A DNA stretch of 64,000 bases from Atrina japonica. Its lineage: Eukaryota > Mollusca > Bivalvia > Pterioida > Pinnidae. A program made the translations under genes and the position numbers. The notes under the pieces are model-generated. The model did no database searches. It had not been told where the DNA came from and saw nothing but the letters and a program-made list of their open reading frames with translations. Each line of letters begins with the position of its first letter. Within the stretch, counting starts at the first letter, position 1. This document shows, in pieces, positions 53,901 through 63,314 of the stretch. Where the stretch lies: positions 72,501 through 136,500 of the forward strand of contig BROG01000079.1 in the NCBI GenBank assembly GCA_030159075.1, written 5' to 3'.

Positions 53901-56900
53901 ATATGATCAGTACTGTAACACATCTGGTCAGTGAAACTGGTGACGTAAGAACACACTACATACGGAATGGCTGTCAAATTCAAAGACGATTTTTCAAAGA
54001 TATCCTTGATGAATTTTAATTTGTTTATGCATAAATGGTTGGTGGAGTACACAATTAGAAAGTATGTTCAGTATACTATTAAGCCATGTAAAAAAAATAT
54101 TCTGGTTCTCAGACAATTAGCCTTCCAAAATGGGCAAGGTAAGTTTTTTGTTTATTAAAAAATTGTTTATATACCTTGAAGGCAAGAAAATAAGAACACT
54201 TTATGTAACAAAAAAATGTCTTTTTTGAGACCTTCAATAAACTGTAACAAAAAGTTGTGTGATTGTCTTGTTCACTTGGTTTTAAAACTGAAATATCAAC
54301 AAAAATATAAAATAGCTAGGAGATTATATATTTATCAAAACATAAAAATGTTTAGAAACTACAAGAAAATTAATTGTAAATGCATCATTATAATTATCAT
54401 CAATCATTATCATTACTATTTTACAAAGTTGTACAAAATGTAACTACTATGTGTCTAAAAATCAATGCAAATTCCAAAAGTTTCATTTTTGAAAACAATA
54501 GCTATCCATTTTTATGTATTTCATTAAAACTTTTATTTACAGTAACTAATTTTACTTTTATCATTCACCTACATTTAATTCAGATTTTAAAACTTTTATA
54601 CACTATATAGTGTTACATGTATCATCATTTTAACACATCCTGAAATTCAGTTCCGTTTGGTATCGGTTCTTTCATTTAAAACCCAACTTCCACTTCCTCC
54701 ATAAACTGCAACCAACAGCAGAAAACACACAATGTGTTCTGTGACATTTTCGGGCAAAGATGAGGTAAAGATTTACATGTTGAATTGTCAATAAAATAAT
54801 TTTTTTAGTTTCTAATTGGGTTTTCGAAATGCATTTTGAACTACAAATAGAAGGAAATAGATCATTTTTGAAACTTAAGCCTTTTGAAATGACTGACATT
54901 TTTACTTGCCGCGCAGCTGTGACTTTTTTATGAAATGTGAATAAAATGGTTTCATCGGCGATTTCTTTTTGCGCGCTGCGGTGTCTGAGAACCAGAAATA
55001 TTTTTTCACTTGGCCTTATTTAGTTTGTTGTTAATTTTTTAAAAACAAGTTGTCATGTTATGGTATCCGAATCAGGGCACACAACGATACAATGTTGCTC
55101 TTTATTTTCTGTCTTTGTCCCTGCTTTTCTATCTGACATCAGTTTGATCTAGTTAAGTATATGGTAAATGACATCCATGATAATGTTTGCCAGTATTATC
55201 TAGTAAATGATGTCCAGAATTATGGTTATGGTACATATCTAGGACCAAGTCATCCTCAATGAGATACCAAGTTGATATCATGCAATGATGGAAGAACATA
55301 ATCTTAGAGTTTCGCACAGTAATAAAGCACAAAATTATCAAATCGCATAAGCTATTGAAAGCAAAACAGGAAGTTTATGAAATCATTTTGGAGTTTTCAT
55401 GATAGAATTTATGTTGAACCCGAGTCCTGACGATAACAGCTATATTGGACTCTTAGAGGCTCATCTGATCTTCACTGCTAGACTACACTCTGTATAATCT
55501 TAGTATATGCTGAGATATCCATACAATATTAAATCTGGGTTTTACTTCTGATAAAGATTTGTTCAAATTCACCTGAGTGACCCACCCAAAAAGCCAATTC
55601 TTTAGGGCAGTTTTGCCCACTAGTTTTTTTGTTCTTATCAAAAATCTTAAATTTTGCAATATTTACATTTTGCCCACTTTTTTATTATAATAAAATATCT
55701 GAAATTTTGTTTGTCCAAATGACATTAAAATTAAATAGAAAATGAAAAAAAAAAATGATTAGCCTACTACACCCAACCATTTCTAAAACTACACATCAAG
55801 CAATTAAATTTTTATTTACATATATGGTATAATGTTTGCATCATACCATCAGAATTGTTCCCACTAGGAAATATGAACCTTGAATTGTTTGTCTGTTTGT
55901 GACACTGATTTAAAAATTACATCAAATTTGAACAAATAAACATTTTTAAGCAATTTCCAATATTTCACACTTTAAATGATGATAAATACTTACAAGTTCC
56001 AACAAATATTGCCAGTAAGTTTTTAAAGAGCTGGGGTTTAGTATCCGACGTCTCTTTTGCCGCTTTAACACGCCCAAATAAGGAGTCATATGAAGGTGGA
56101 GGTCCTGAAATATAACAAAAAAATGCAGACAGTTTACAAACAATAAGCATGAAGTATCTCACCTAAGCATGGGTTCAAGTCCCACTGGAACCCAAGCTAA
56201 TTTGATGAGAAAGATTGCTAGTTTACTTATAAAAGGCTGGTGGTCTCTTCCTGGGTACACTATAACCAGGTTCTCTCCTCCACCACTAAAAGATTGGCAG
56301 CCACCAAATAACTGAAAAATTGTTGGATGTGATGTAAAACAGCATTAAATTTTAATACATTCAAAACAAATATCTAGTCGCTGAACACTTCTGTCGACAA
56401 ATATCTCTACAAGATGTTACAATGAGATGCTACATAAGTCTCTTTATAAAGGTCACCTGTCTATGCAGGCCTTTTTCTGCCAATTTTGGGAAAATGCCAT
56501 TGATGACACAATTGGCAACTTTAATGTGAATTTGTGTCAAATTGGAAAAAATATTTAGCACACATGTAAACTCAGATGTGATGGAATTGCTTTCCCCTCA
56601 CCAACCAAGAAATAATCTTATGTTTCATTATGGTCACAGGCTATACACTGAGATTCTTTTTTCACCAAATTAGAAAATACTCAAGTACATTGTATTTTGC
56701 ACTGGGAATGGGACCAAATTTCGGCCCTGTGAAAACCATAGAATAAGGCCTGCTATGGCAGTTACTTCTACATTTTCCCTTGAGTGGCCTTTATACATGT
56801 AGATAAGTTTGAATGCATGAGCTAATGTTCTGGGTTGCAAAAGTATAGTCTACTGTACTAAATCTTATCAGTGGTTCATGTTCAACTTCAGTATTCAAAA

Positions 56901-59900
56901 CATACAATGTGCCATTATTACACAAGTAGATCATTTTGCATGTACAGTAAAACCTGAATATAATGAACTGCGTTTGTATGAATTAATGCACATAACGAAT
57001 CAATTAACATTCCCTGACTGCACCTCTATATATTCTTAGTAGAAAAACAATTTTATAACAAATTTTAATTAATGAATTTCTGTTGATAACAAACTGATTT
57101 CTTTGTCCCTTGACGTCTTAACCAACATCTTTTATAGAATTATAACAAAGTGATCAATATCATTTAATTGAAAGTCAGTTCTTAAAATTTTTGCCAAGCA
57201 AAAATTAAATAAGTTGTGTAAATAAAAAGTAACAAAGACCTTTCTGTTGTCTTTTGACTTCCTGGAAAGTTCTCGTTTAGTCGAGATTTATACTAGTGAA
57301 TTTTTTCTTAACAAATTTTGTTTTAACCATTCAGCCCACTTTGCTGTAACTGTATAACAAACTGTCCTTATAACGAATTGAACAATAAGGTCCCTTGAAA
57401 TTTGTAATAAATGTAGGCTAATTTTACTGTATAAACATTTTTATAGTTTCTGTTACAATTTTACTTTTCTATCAGTTATTAAATAATACATTTTATTGAT
57501 GTAATTTAATCATTCTCTAAAACAATAATAAATGAGAAACTTAACAGGTTTTGTGAAAAATAAAAAAAAATAAATTCAGTATTAGGAAATCATAGATGAG
57601 GCATCAAAACCAAAGAAAATGTGACAATGAGAGGAAATAAAAATATTGAAATATTGTTCATAGCTGTATACCTGGAATATCTTAACTCCGATTATTTTGT
57701 CTCTTAATGCAACAGAAAGCATATTCTCCAATATTCACTGAGTTATGATTATAACTAGTGCAAAATGATCAGTCCGTCATCCACAAGGGGGGGTGGATGA
57801 CAAGCTACACACTTTACGATGTCACAATGCAATTTATGACGTAATACTTCTGTGGCTTCCAGAATGCAGTAAATATTTATGTCAGACATGATTCAGATGT
57901 GTAGAACTATATAGATATGTATGTGCATAAATCTACATAAACATATATTTAAGAAATGGGAGAAAAATAATCAACCCCTATCTTGAGGCTATGACAAAGG
58001 AATTTCAATCCTCGGGATAAGATTCTTGAATGACAAACCCTCTGCAAGCCTCGAATTGAGATTCCTTTGTCATACCCTCAAGGTAGGGTTAGATTCTATT
58101 ATTCACCCGATTTCATGCAAAGCTATCAGACATGTAGTTACTTGGATGGCATTTATGTTCATGCTTCTAATATCTAGTTTGAAATGTTGGCCTCATTTAA
58201 AATTCACTCTCTCAATTAAGGGTAAAAATTGAATTGGGGCCAAAATTTCCAGGTTCAAAAAGGGTACATGTAGATAGAAAAGTTACCACTGGGAGACGAT
58301 AGGGGAGCTTCTGGGTCATTTTGTAGTGGTGGTGGTATACCCTGCTTTTCCGACTGACTGTCATCTGCTATAGACGAGTATGGTGGTGGAGCCTCTGCCT
58401 GGAAATATACGCAACACGGATTATTATGGTTATATACATGCATTGATTATATACATGTAGGTAGTTTATAACCTGAATTTTGGTAACATCACAATGCCAG
58501 ATATTACTTTTTTCTCTTTTAAAAAATGCATGAAAAACCAATTCAGGACAAATCAGGTCAAATTGAGGGCAAATTCAGATCTTCAGTCACGTAAGTAAAT
58601 GAACATGTATCTCCCAAACTTCATGAATTTTTTTCTTTCTTTCTTTCTTTTTTTTAGGAATATTTACACTTTTCATTGATAATGAATAGATCCTTAGAAT
58701 AATGTTGAACACAGCAATGACCTTTTAACCCTTTCATCCCTGAAAATCAAGATGGTACGGTACGCTCTTTTCTATTGTTTAATACCTGTCTATTATGGTA
58801 TGTAGGGTTGAAAGGGTTAAAGTGTCAACTTTCTATATTTCAGAAACATCAAGAAATAACATGGTTCTAGCAGATTATGACTAGTTATAGTCTAATACAG
58901 TGAAACCTGTATATAGGGGCCACCTAAGGGACAAGAAAATATTGACCTTAATGTGCAGGTGACCCTTATACACAGGTTTAAATTAGTTAAAGTATGCAGT
59001 CAAGGGACTTGTAAAAACTGGCCTTTATAAACAGGTAATCCTTATATAGAGGTGGCCGCTATAGCAGGTTTTACTGTACATATAAAACGAAATCAGACAT
59101 ATCAGACTATATCTAATTACTAATATAGTCCTATGTAGTCAAAGTCACATAAGATGGCGGGGCAGAGTAACTTTTTGATTATCACACGGATGATTCTACA
59201 CACTTTTTGGTTATGACAAGCTTCAAGAGAAAAACGTTTTATTCCTCACTGGAAACTCATAAATATGGTGACTATTACTAGTAGCTAAGTACAATTACTC
59301 TAGCTAGTGTAATTTTAATGTTGTTATACTTTATCATTACGTAAATTGCTTCAAGGTCCAGAAATCCACATTCCAATTTGTCAAAATATGATTTAACTAT
59401 AGCACTCCAATTCCAGTACCTATTGATGATATTCTCCCCAATGTAGGGACAGTGATTTTCCGCGATCGCGGAATCGTGGACAGAATCGCGGAATCCACAA
59501 TCTGAAACGGAATTCGCGTTTTTGAAAAATCTTTAATATTCTAACATGAGTTGGGTTTTTTAAATTGTGAACTAGTGTGCTATTTCCGTGTGTTGTAAAC
59601 TTCAATTCTTTGTTTATTTTAAATGTTTCATCACATAATTTTACATCAATTACTATTTTATCCCATATATCTATTAGCCGACATTTACACATCGAAAGAT
59701 ATGGATTTCCAGTCGTGATCAGTTTGACAACTGCCGATCTGGTGTCTTCTAAAACAAAAATAGCTTTAATTTGATATTTTGAATTATTTGGTGTTTTTTA
59801 CTTACATTATAAGTTTATTGAAAGTAAAAAACACCAAATAAAACATCACAGACTTGTTCTAAGTTAGATGATAAATTCAAGCAAAAATAAGTAATTAGAA

Positions 59901-61599
59901 ATTACCTGTACAATTTCCAACAAAACTTGTTACCTACATGTATATGAGTATAGACCTACAGACTTACAAATTATTTATCAATTATTTTAAAATTATAAAA
60001 ACATACAGTGTTACATACACATGTGTAAGTTTTCTTTAATTCCCTATTTAAATCTATCATTAAATTGATGTGGCAGAATATTGAAAGTATAATAATGAGT
60101 CTGTATTGTTCAATATTTTACATCTAAAGTATGTTTTTAATTCTTTTTTTTTTATCAAAACAGAAAAAAAACGGAATTCACCAAATGAAGCAAATCTGAA
60201 ACGGAAAATCACTGGCCCTAGTATTACATTGAATGATCAGTCAGTTATCACCCTGAACTATAACAACTGAATCCAGGGGTTGAGGGAGCATACGTTAATT
60301 CAAGTTTATCTCATAAGACAATTAATTTTTAAAGCTACATGTAAGTAGTTTTCTTTCTTTTTCCCTTTCTATTCCACTTTCTCCTTTCTTTAATTTCCCC
60401 TTTTAGGGGAGGGTGGAAACTTTCCCTCACCCCCTTTGAAAAATGGTATTTTTGTTATCTATTGGGCATTTGAACTTTTAGCCCTTTGGACTATCAGACC
60501 TTTATATTATTTGGCCTTCTTACCAATGGACCTTTAAATCTTAGATCAGAGATCAGACCTTCAAACCATTTGGGATCTTCAGAGTAGGGTTTTGATTTGA
60601 TTTGATTTGATTTATTGTTTTACGCCATACTCAACATTCTTTCAGTCATATAATGGCGTAGTTTATATTATAGGAGAAACCTCTTCTCTGGTAAAGACCA
60701 CCCCATTAAAGACCACTGATTTCCACAAGAAAAGCAAACTTTCCCACTTAATTCTTGACCCTAGCCATTCGAACCAAGGTGAGAGGCTTTGTGATTTAAA
60801 GCGCAATGCTCTAACCATCAACCACGGAGGCCCCTCAAAGTAGGGAACCTCTGGTGGTATATATATATAAATATATATATAATATATCCAATATATATAT
60901 AAAAATATGCAAATTCAGCCTATCGGACCATAATTCGCAATACTGGGTGGACACCATCTCTTCTCGGAAACATTGTATTTATAAGCAATTTCTCTTCTCC
61001 ATTAAAAACTGGCTGCCACCATATAACTGAAAAATTGTCTAGTGTGGACAAAATTTAAAAATTCAAATTCCAAATATCAGCAAAAATAGTTATTCTATCA
61101 AAGACCCTAGAATCATGACAAAAGTCTCCTGGGGATGCAAAAGAAGACTTAGATTTGATGGCTTAACTGGGGATGGCTAAATATAAGAATAGTGGTGTAT
61201 TGAAAGTTAGAAATGGTCAATATGTTGACTTTCCAGGATAGAAAGGTTTAACAACTGTTTAAGAATTATTGTTTTATAATAACACCGGTCAATTTGTCCC
61301 ATTTTTGGTCAATTCGTCCCAAATGTCTTACAGTTTTGACAGTTTGTACACGTAGATGTAGTTGCCGGGATTTTCCACTCTTTTTGGGGAATTGGACCAG
61401 GGCATTTTGAATTTGAAATATAAGCAACATTTAATTAAATTTAGGAAATCAAAGTCATATTGTCACGTTGACATTTTTAGCCTTTTCTTTTTCTTCTTCT
61501 TTTTTTGTGGAAGGAAGGGGTGTCGAAGAGCCTTGGCAAGTAAGTAATGGGTATGGAATGATGTTTTATATCACTATAGAAACTGGCGGCACTTACCAT
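47788..61599 (-). CDS. TMEM272-like four-pass membrane protein, 224 aa
   Basis: Coding exons (minus-strand order) are 61597-61599, 58287-58398, 55994-56104, 52998-53057, 50949-51152 and 47788-47972: 675 nt, frame open throughout, all introns GT-AG. The first coding exon supplies only the ATG, then MAEAPPPYSSIADD follows. The N-terminus is cytosolic-looking, proline-rich and has PPPY (5-8) and PPPSYDSLFGRVKAAKE (40-56), the motif pattern I associate with TMEM272-like proteins; PPxY could bind WW domains. Predicted helices are about 67-95, 108-126, 149-169 and 190-221. Between helices 1 and 2 lies ALYKDDCP and between 3 and 4 NVWIYRTNGEWSSDPSASNYC, both with Cys, probably luminal or extracellular. 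A Cys cluster CCCMCC (208-213) near the end may be palmitoylated. Molecular function of the family is unknown. Name is by pattern recall, the gene model itself is firm. Confidence 0.88.
48426..48615. mobile_element. CAGTG-type pogo/Tigger-like MITE, well preserved
   Basis: Left end TACAGTGGAATCTCGTTATG and right end ATAACAAGATTCCACTGTA are inverted repeats; TA flanks. 190 bp. Located downstream of the last exons, inside the TMEM272-like intron 5. Confidence 0.85.
48697..49123 (+). mobile_element. tRNA-derived SINE, family 2, copy with internal minisatellite
   Basis: Head GGCCTCTATGGCCGAGTGGT, then AACCATGAAGTCTCTCACTT, then GAGAAAGTTTGACAGTTTAC. After a 26-bp tandem array comes the 3' end (CACCATATAACTGAGAAATT, GTTGAGTGTGGCATAAAACA). 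Confidence 0.88.
48850..49048. repeat. 26-bp minisatellite, about 8 units
   Basis: Unit TGGTAACTGGGTTTTTGTCT plus CTTCCC. Units differ by single bases (TGATAACT, TGGAAACT). Because 26 is not a multiple of 3, all three minus-strand frames show repeat peptides such as KTQLPGKRQ; these are not genes. Confidence 0.95.
50635..50850 (+). repeat. Dispersed repeat D copy
   Basis: GAATTTGAAGAGATTCTTGC and AGGCCCTATTCCCAAAAGGA align with 36296-36515. Confidence 0.65.
50949..51152 (-). CDS. TMEM272-like gene, exon 5 (helices 2 and 3)
   Basis: ALYKDDCPAERFIPIYLIVA to MVLNCFLFAWFIA with a charged loop (RNEKENQEEENVKSTK). Acceptor CTTACAG, donor GTAATG. Confidence 0.93.
51507..51692 (+). repeat. Dispersed repeat C, diverged copy
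   Basis: TTGATTCACATAACTTGGCA, GGTGGAGTAACTTTCTGATT and TTGGCAATGTAATTTTAATG match family C. Confidence 0.6.
51841..51930. mobile_element. TTAACCCTTTCA-type short MITE, 90 bp
   Basis: TTAACCCTTTCATCCCT at the left and AGGGGTGAAAGGGTTAA at the right are inverted repeats; both ends are TTAA. Confidence 0.8.
52998..53057 (-). CDS. TMEM272-like gene, exon 4 (helix 1)
   Basis: 60-nt exon: GCTICIGLILAVPISMIVM, acceptor CATGGCAG, donor GTAAGT. Confidence 0.9.
53283..53532 (-). mobile_element. tRNA-derived SINE, family 1, copy
   Basis: On the minus strand: GGCAGGTTGGTTTCCTGTCT, TTCGGATGAGACAGTAAAAA, CTGCCGAGCATAGGCCAAAA, GGTGACGTCTCCATATGAGT. The head around GGTCAGTCAGTAGCAC has lost good tRNA boxes. 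Confidence 0.8.
53640..55940. other. AT-rich part of TMEM272-like intron 3, no gene seen
   Basis: Only compositional ORFs. No repeat family member could be assigned with confidence. Confidence 0.4.
55994..56104 (-). CDS. TMEM272-like gene, exon 3 (PPPSYDSLFG)
   Basis: Acceptor ATATTTCAG, PPPSYDSLFGRVKAAKE to NLLAIFVGT, donor GTAAGT. Confidence 0.92.
56163..56353 (+). mobile_element. tRNA-derived SINE, family 2, diverged copy
   Basis: GGGTTCAAGTCCCACTGGAA, GTGGTCTCTTCCTGGGTACA, AGCCACCAAATAACTGAAAA, TTGTTGGATGTGATGTAAAA. The 5' part of the head is missing. Confidence 0.7.
56943..57431. mobile_element. CAGTA-type pogo/Tigger-like element, 489 bp
   Basis: TACAGTAAAACCTGAATATA at the left, AATTTTACTGTA at the right. 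Interior repeats TAATGAAT/ATAACGAAT motifs typical of these elements. No transposase frame. Confidence 0.6.
57957..58113. mobile_element. Fold-back element, ~157 bp
   Basis: CCTATCTTGAGGCTATGACA ... at the left pairs with TTTGTCATACCCTCAAGGTA at the right, arms about 55 bp. The spacer is about 30 bp. Confidence 0.7.
58287..58398 (-). CDS. TMEM272-like gene, exon 2 (PPPY motif)
   Basis: Acceptor ATTTCCAG, AEAPPPYSSIADDSQSEK to EAPLSSPS, phase 1, donor GTAACT. Confidence 0.88.
58725..58820. mobile_element. TTAACCCTTTCA-type short MITE, 96 bp
   Basis: TTAACCCTTTCATCCCT and AGGGTTGAAAGGGTTAA inverted ends with terminal TTAA, the same family as 51841-51930. Confidence 0.8.
58896..59078. mobile_element. 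CAGTG-type MITE, 183 bp
   Basis: TACAGTGAAACCTGTATATA and the inverted right end GCAGGTTTTACTGTA; GGGGCCACC pairs with GGTGGCCGC. TA flanks. Confidence 0.75.
59141..59365 (+). repeat. Dispersed repeat C copy
   Basis: CACATAAGATGGCGGGGCAG, AGTAACTTTTTGATTATCAC, CGTTTTATTCCTCACTGGAA. Highly similar to 9838-10165. Confidence 0.75.
59444..60220. mobile_element. 777-bp TIR element, hAT-like candidate
   Basis: Left end TAGGGACAGTGATTTTCCG is inverted at the right as CGGAAAATCACTGGCCCTA, with more GGAATTC/AAACGG matches inside. A perfect 20-bp hairpin (59784-59803 with 59822-59841) sits near the centre. No transposase frame. No clear target-site duplication was found. Confidence 0.65.
60593..60838 (-). 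mobile_element. tRNA-derived SINE, family 2, diverged copy
   Basis: Minus strand: GGGGCCTCCGTGGTTGATGG, TTAGAGCATTGCGCTTTAAA, and at its far end ATGGCGTAAAACAATAAATC. An ATTTG-type simple repeat lies at the tail. Confidence 0.7.
60995..61053 (+). mobile_element. SINE family 2, 3' fragment
   Basis: CCATTAAAAACTGGCTGCCA, CCATATAACTGAAAAATTGT, then CTAGTGTGG. Confidence 0.6.
61597..61599 (-). CDS. TMEM272-like gene, coding exon 1 (Met only)
   Basis: ATG directly followed by donor GTAAGT on the minus strand; phase 0 fits the next exon. The 5' UTR extends to higher coordinates by an unknown distance. Confidence 0.65.
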
Positions 61600-63300
61600 A
61601 TTAACCAATGCACATGCAATATTATTAACAAGACTAATGTTAAACCCGGAAGGTAGGCCTTAGTGTTCGTTTGTGTTTTCGTTTCGTTTGCTGAAGTAAG
61701 GGTCAGTTTGTAAGGGTTTTCTGTATACCGATCCCGATAAATTTAGTGAAAATTTTATCGATTAGTTATGCTTTGTAACGCTTTTAAACACCGAACAGTA
61801 AACAGATAGTAGAATGATTTTTCTTTATATTCATAACTGTTTATAAAAATGTATTGAATATTATCAATAATTGCATTTTCTATCATATGATATAAAAAAT
61901 TGAACGAATATTTTCAGAGAAATTGGAAAAAATAAAAACACCGAACAGTAGAAGTATTATAATTTTTCATCAAATTGTATTTTTACATCATTGGTAATTG
62001 CATTTTCTATCATATTATACAAAAAAGACCCATTTTCCGAAAAATTTAACAGAAATTAAGAATAAATAAATAAATAATAAAACGTCATCGTTCAACACGG
62101 AGCTCAAGCTACACAAAGTTACTTGAAGTCACACCTACCAGTTACATGGACATAGGTCCACAAACCTTCAGGACTCACATTTTCGTTAAAGTCAAAGTCA
62201 GTTTCCGCCAAGTTTTACATTGACAAAAATTAAATAGGGCATTAACCCATACAATGTGTTGGATATCAAATCCCCCAAACCGACTATTAAGCTACATAAA
62301 ACACAAATGGACAGAGTGTCACACCTAGCGGTTAAATGGACACAAATCCACAAACCTTTTTTTAATTTTCATATACAGACTATACATGTACATTAAATTC
62401 GCCCTCAACTGATGAAGTCTTATTCGAGAGAAGCGATCGTCTTGAGCATTTGTTTTTGACTCCTGTTGGATAACTTTGGTATTGTTAATACTATTTGTCT
62501 AATATCACCGGTACGTATAAATATTTCAAAATACGTTGGAAATATAGGCCCCAGCCTTTTTCTTGTAATTAAGGTAGATCTACAAATAGTTAAGTTTTTA
62601 AAAAAGGTTAAAATAAAAATGTATACTTTGTTTGAGACATATATGTTAAATAGGCTAGATCTATACTGGACAAGGACCAGTGGTCAGCTAGGACCAGTAG
62701 TCGGCTATGGTGTGATTTCGTGTTTAGTATCTACCACAACAATATTTATTTCCTTCGGTTTGAGAAAAATACCCTAAAACTGATGGTTGATGTAAAAAAA
62801 ACCCACAAAAACGTGTTGTATAAAGGCGAAATAATACAACTGCCGACTACTGGTCCTAGCCGACCAGTATGCCTCTGGTTTGGTTGAGAACATTGATACG
62901 ACACCAGTGTGTATTGTTATATATTATGCTAGATCTTGGTGGCGAATGTGTCAGCATTTTTCTCTGTCGTATCCGGTGAGATAATGCCGACTTGTCGGAC
63001 TATCGAACCGTCAGATTATCAAATCGTCACAGTCTACATAGGAATAAAGAGAAATTTCTACTTGATGTCAGTCCAGATAGCCCTAAGTAGGTTATAACTT
63101 AAACTATTATAAGACCATAATTCTGTCACAATCTCAGAGTTATTGTCATTTTTTTCTGTAAAATAGTTTTTACTATAAAAAAAAATCTTAATACCGACCC
63201 AATAGGCTATACCATGATATATTTAGCCTCAATACATCCATTTATAGCGGCAACAAAGAGGGTAGATCTAGATCTATTTTTCATTTTGATTTTTCAATAA
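61600..63300. other. Upstream of the TMEM272-like gene; no coding gene seen
   Basis: Should contain the 5' UTR and promoter of the minus-strand gene just above 61599, but no core element could be fixed. A family A repeat lies at 62380-62492. A set of inverted GGACCAGTAG motifs lies at 62670-62860. Confidence 0.45.
62380..62492 (-). repeat. Dispersed repeat A copy
   Basis: Minus strand reads AATACCAAAGTTATCCAAC, TGCTCAAGACGATCGCTTC and ACTTCATCAGTTGAG, close to the AT-tract border repeats. Confidence 0.7.
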
Positions 63301-63314
63301 CATTTCCCCGGGCG

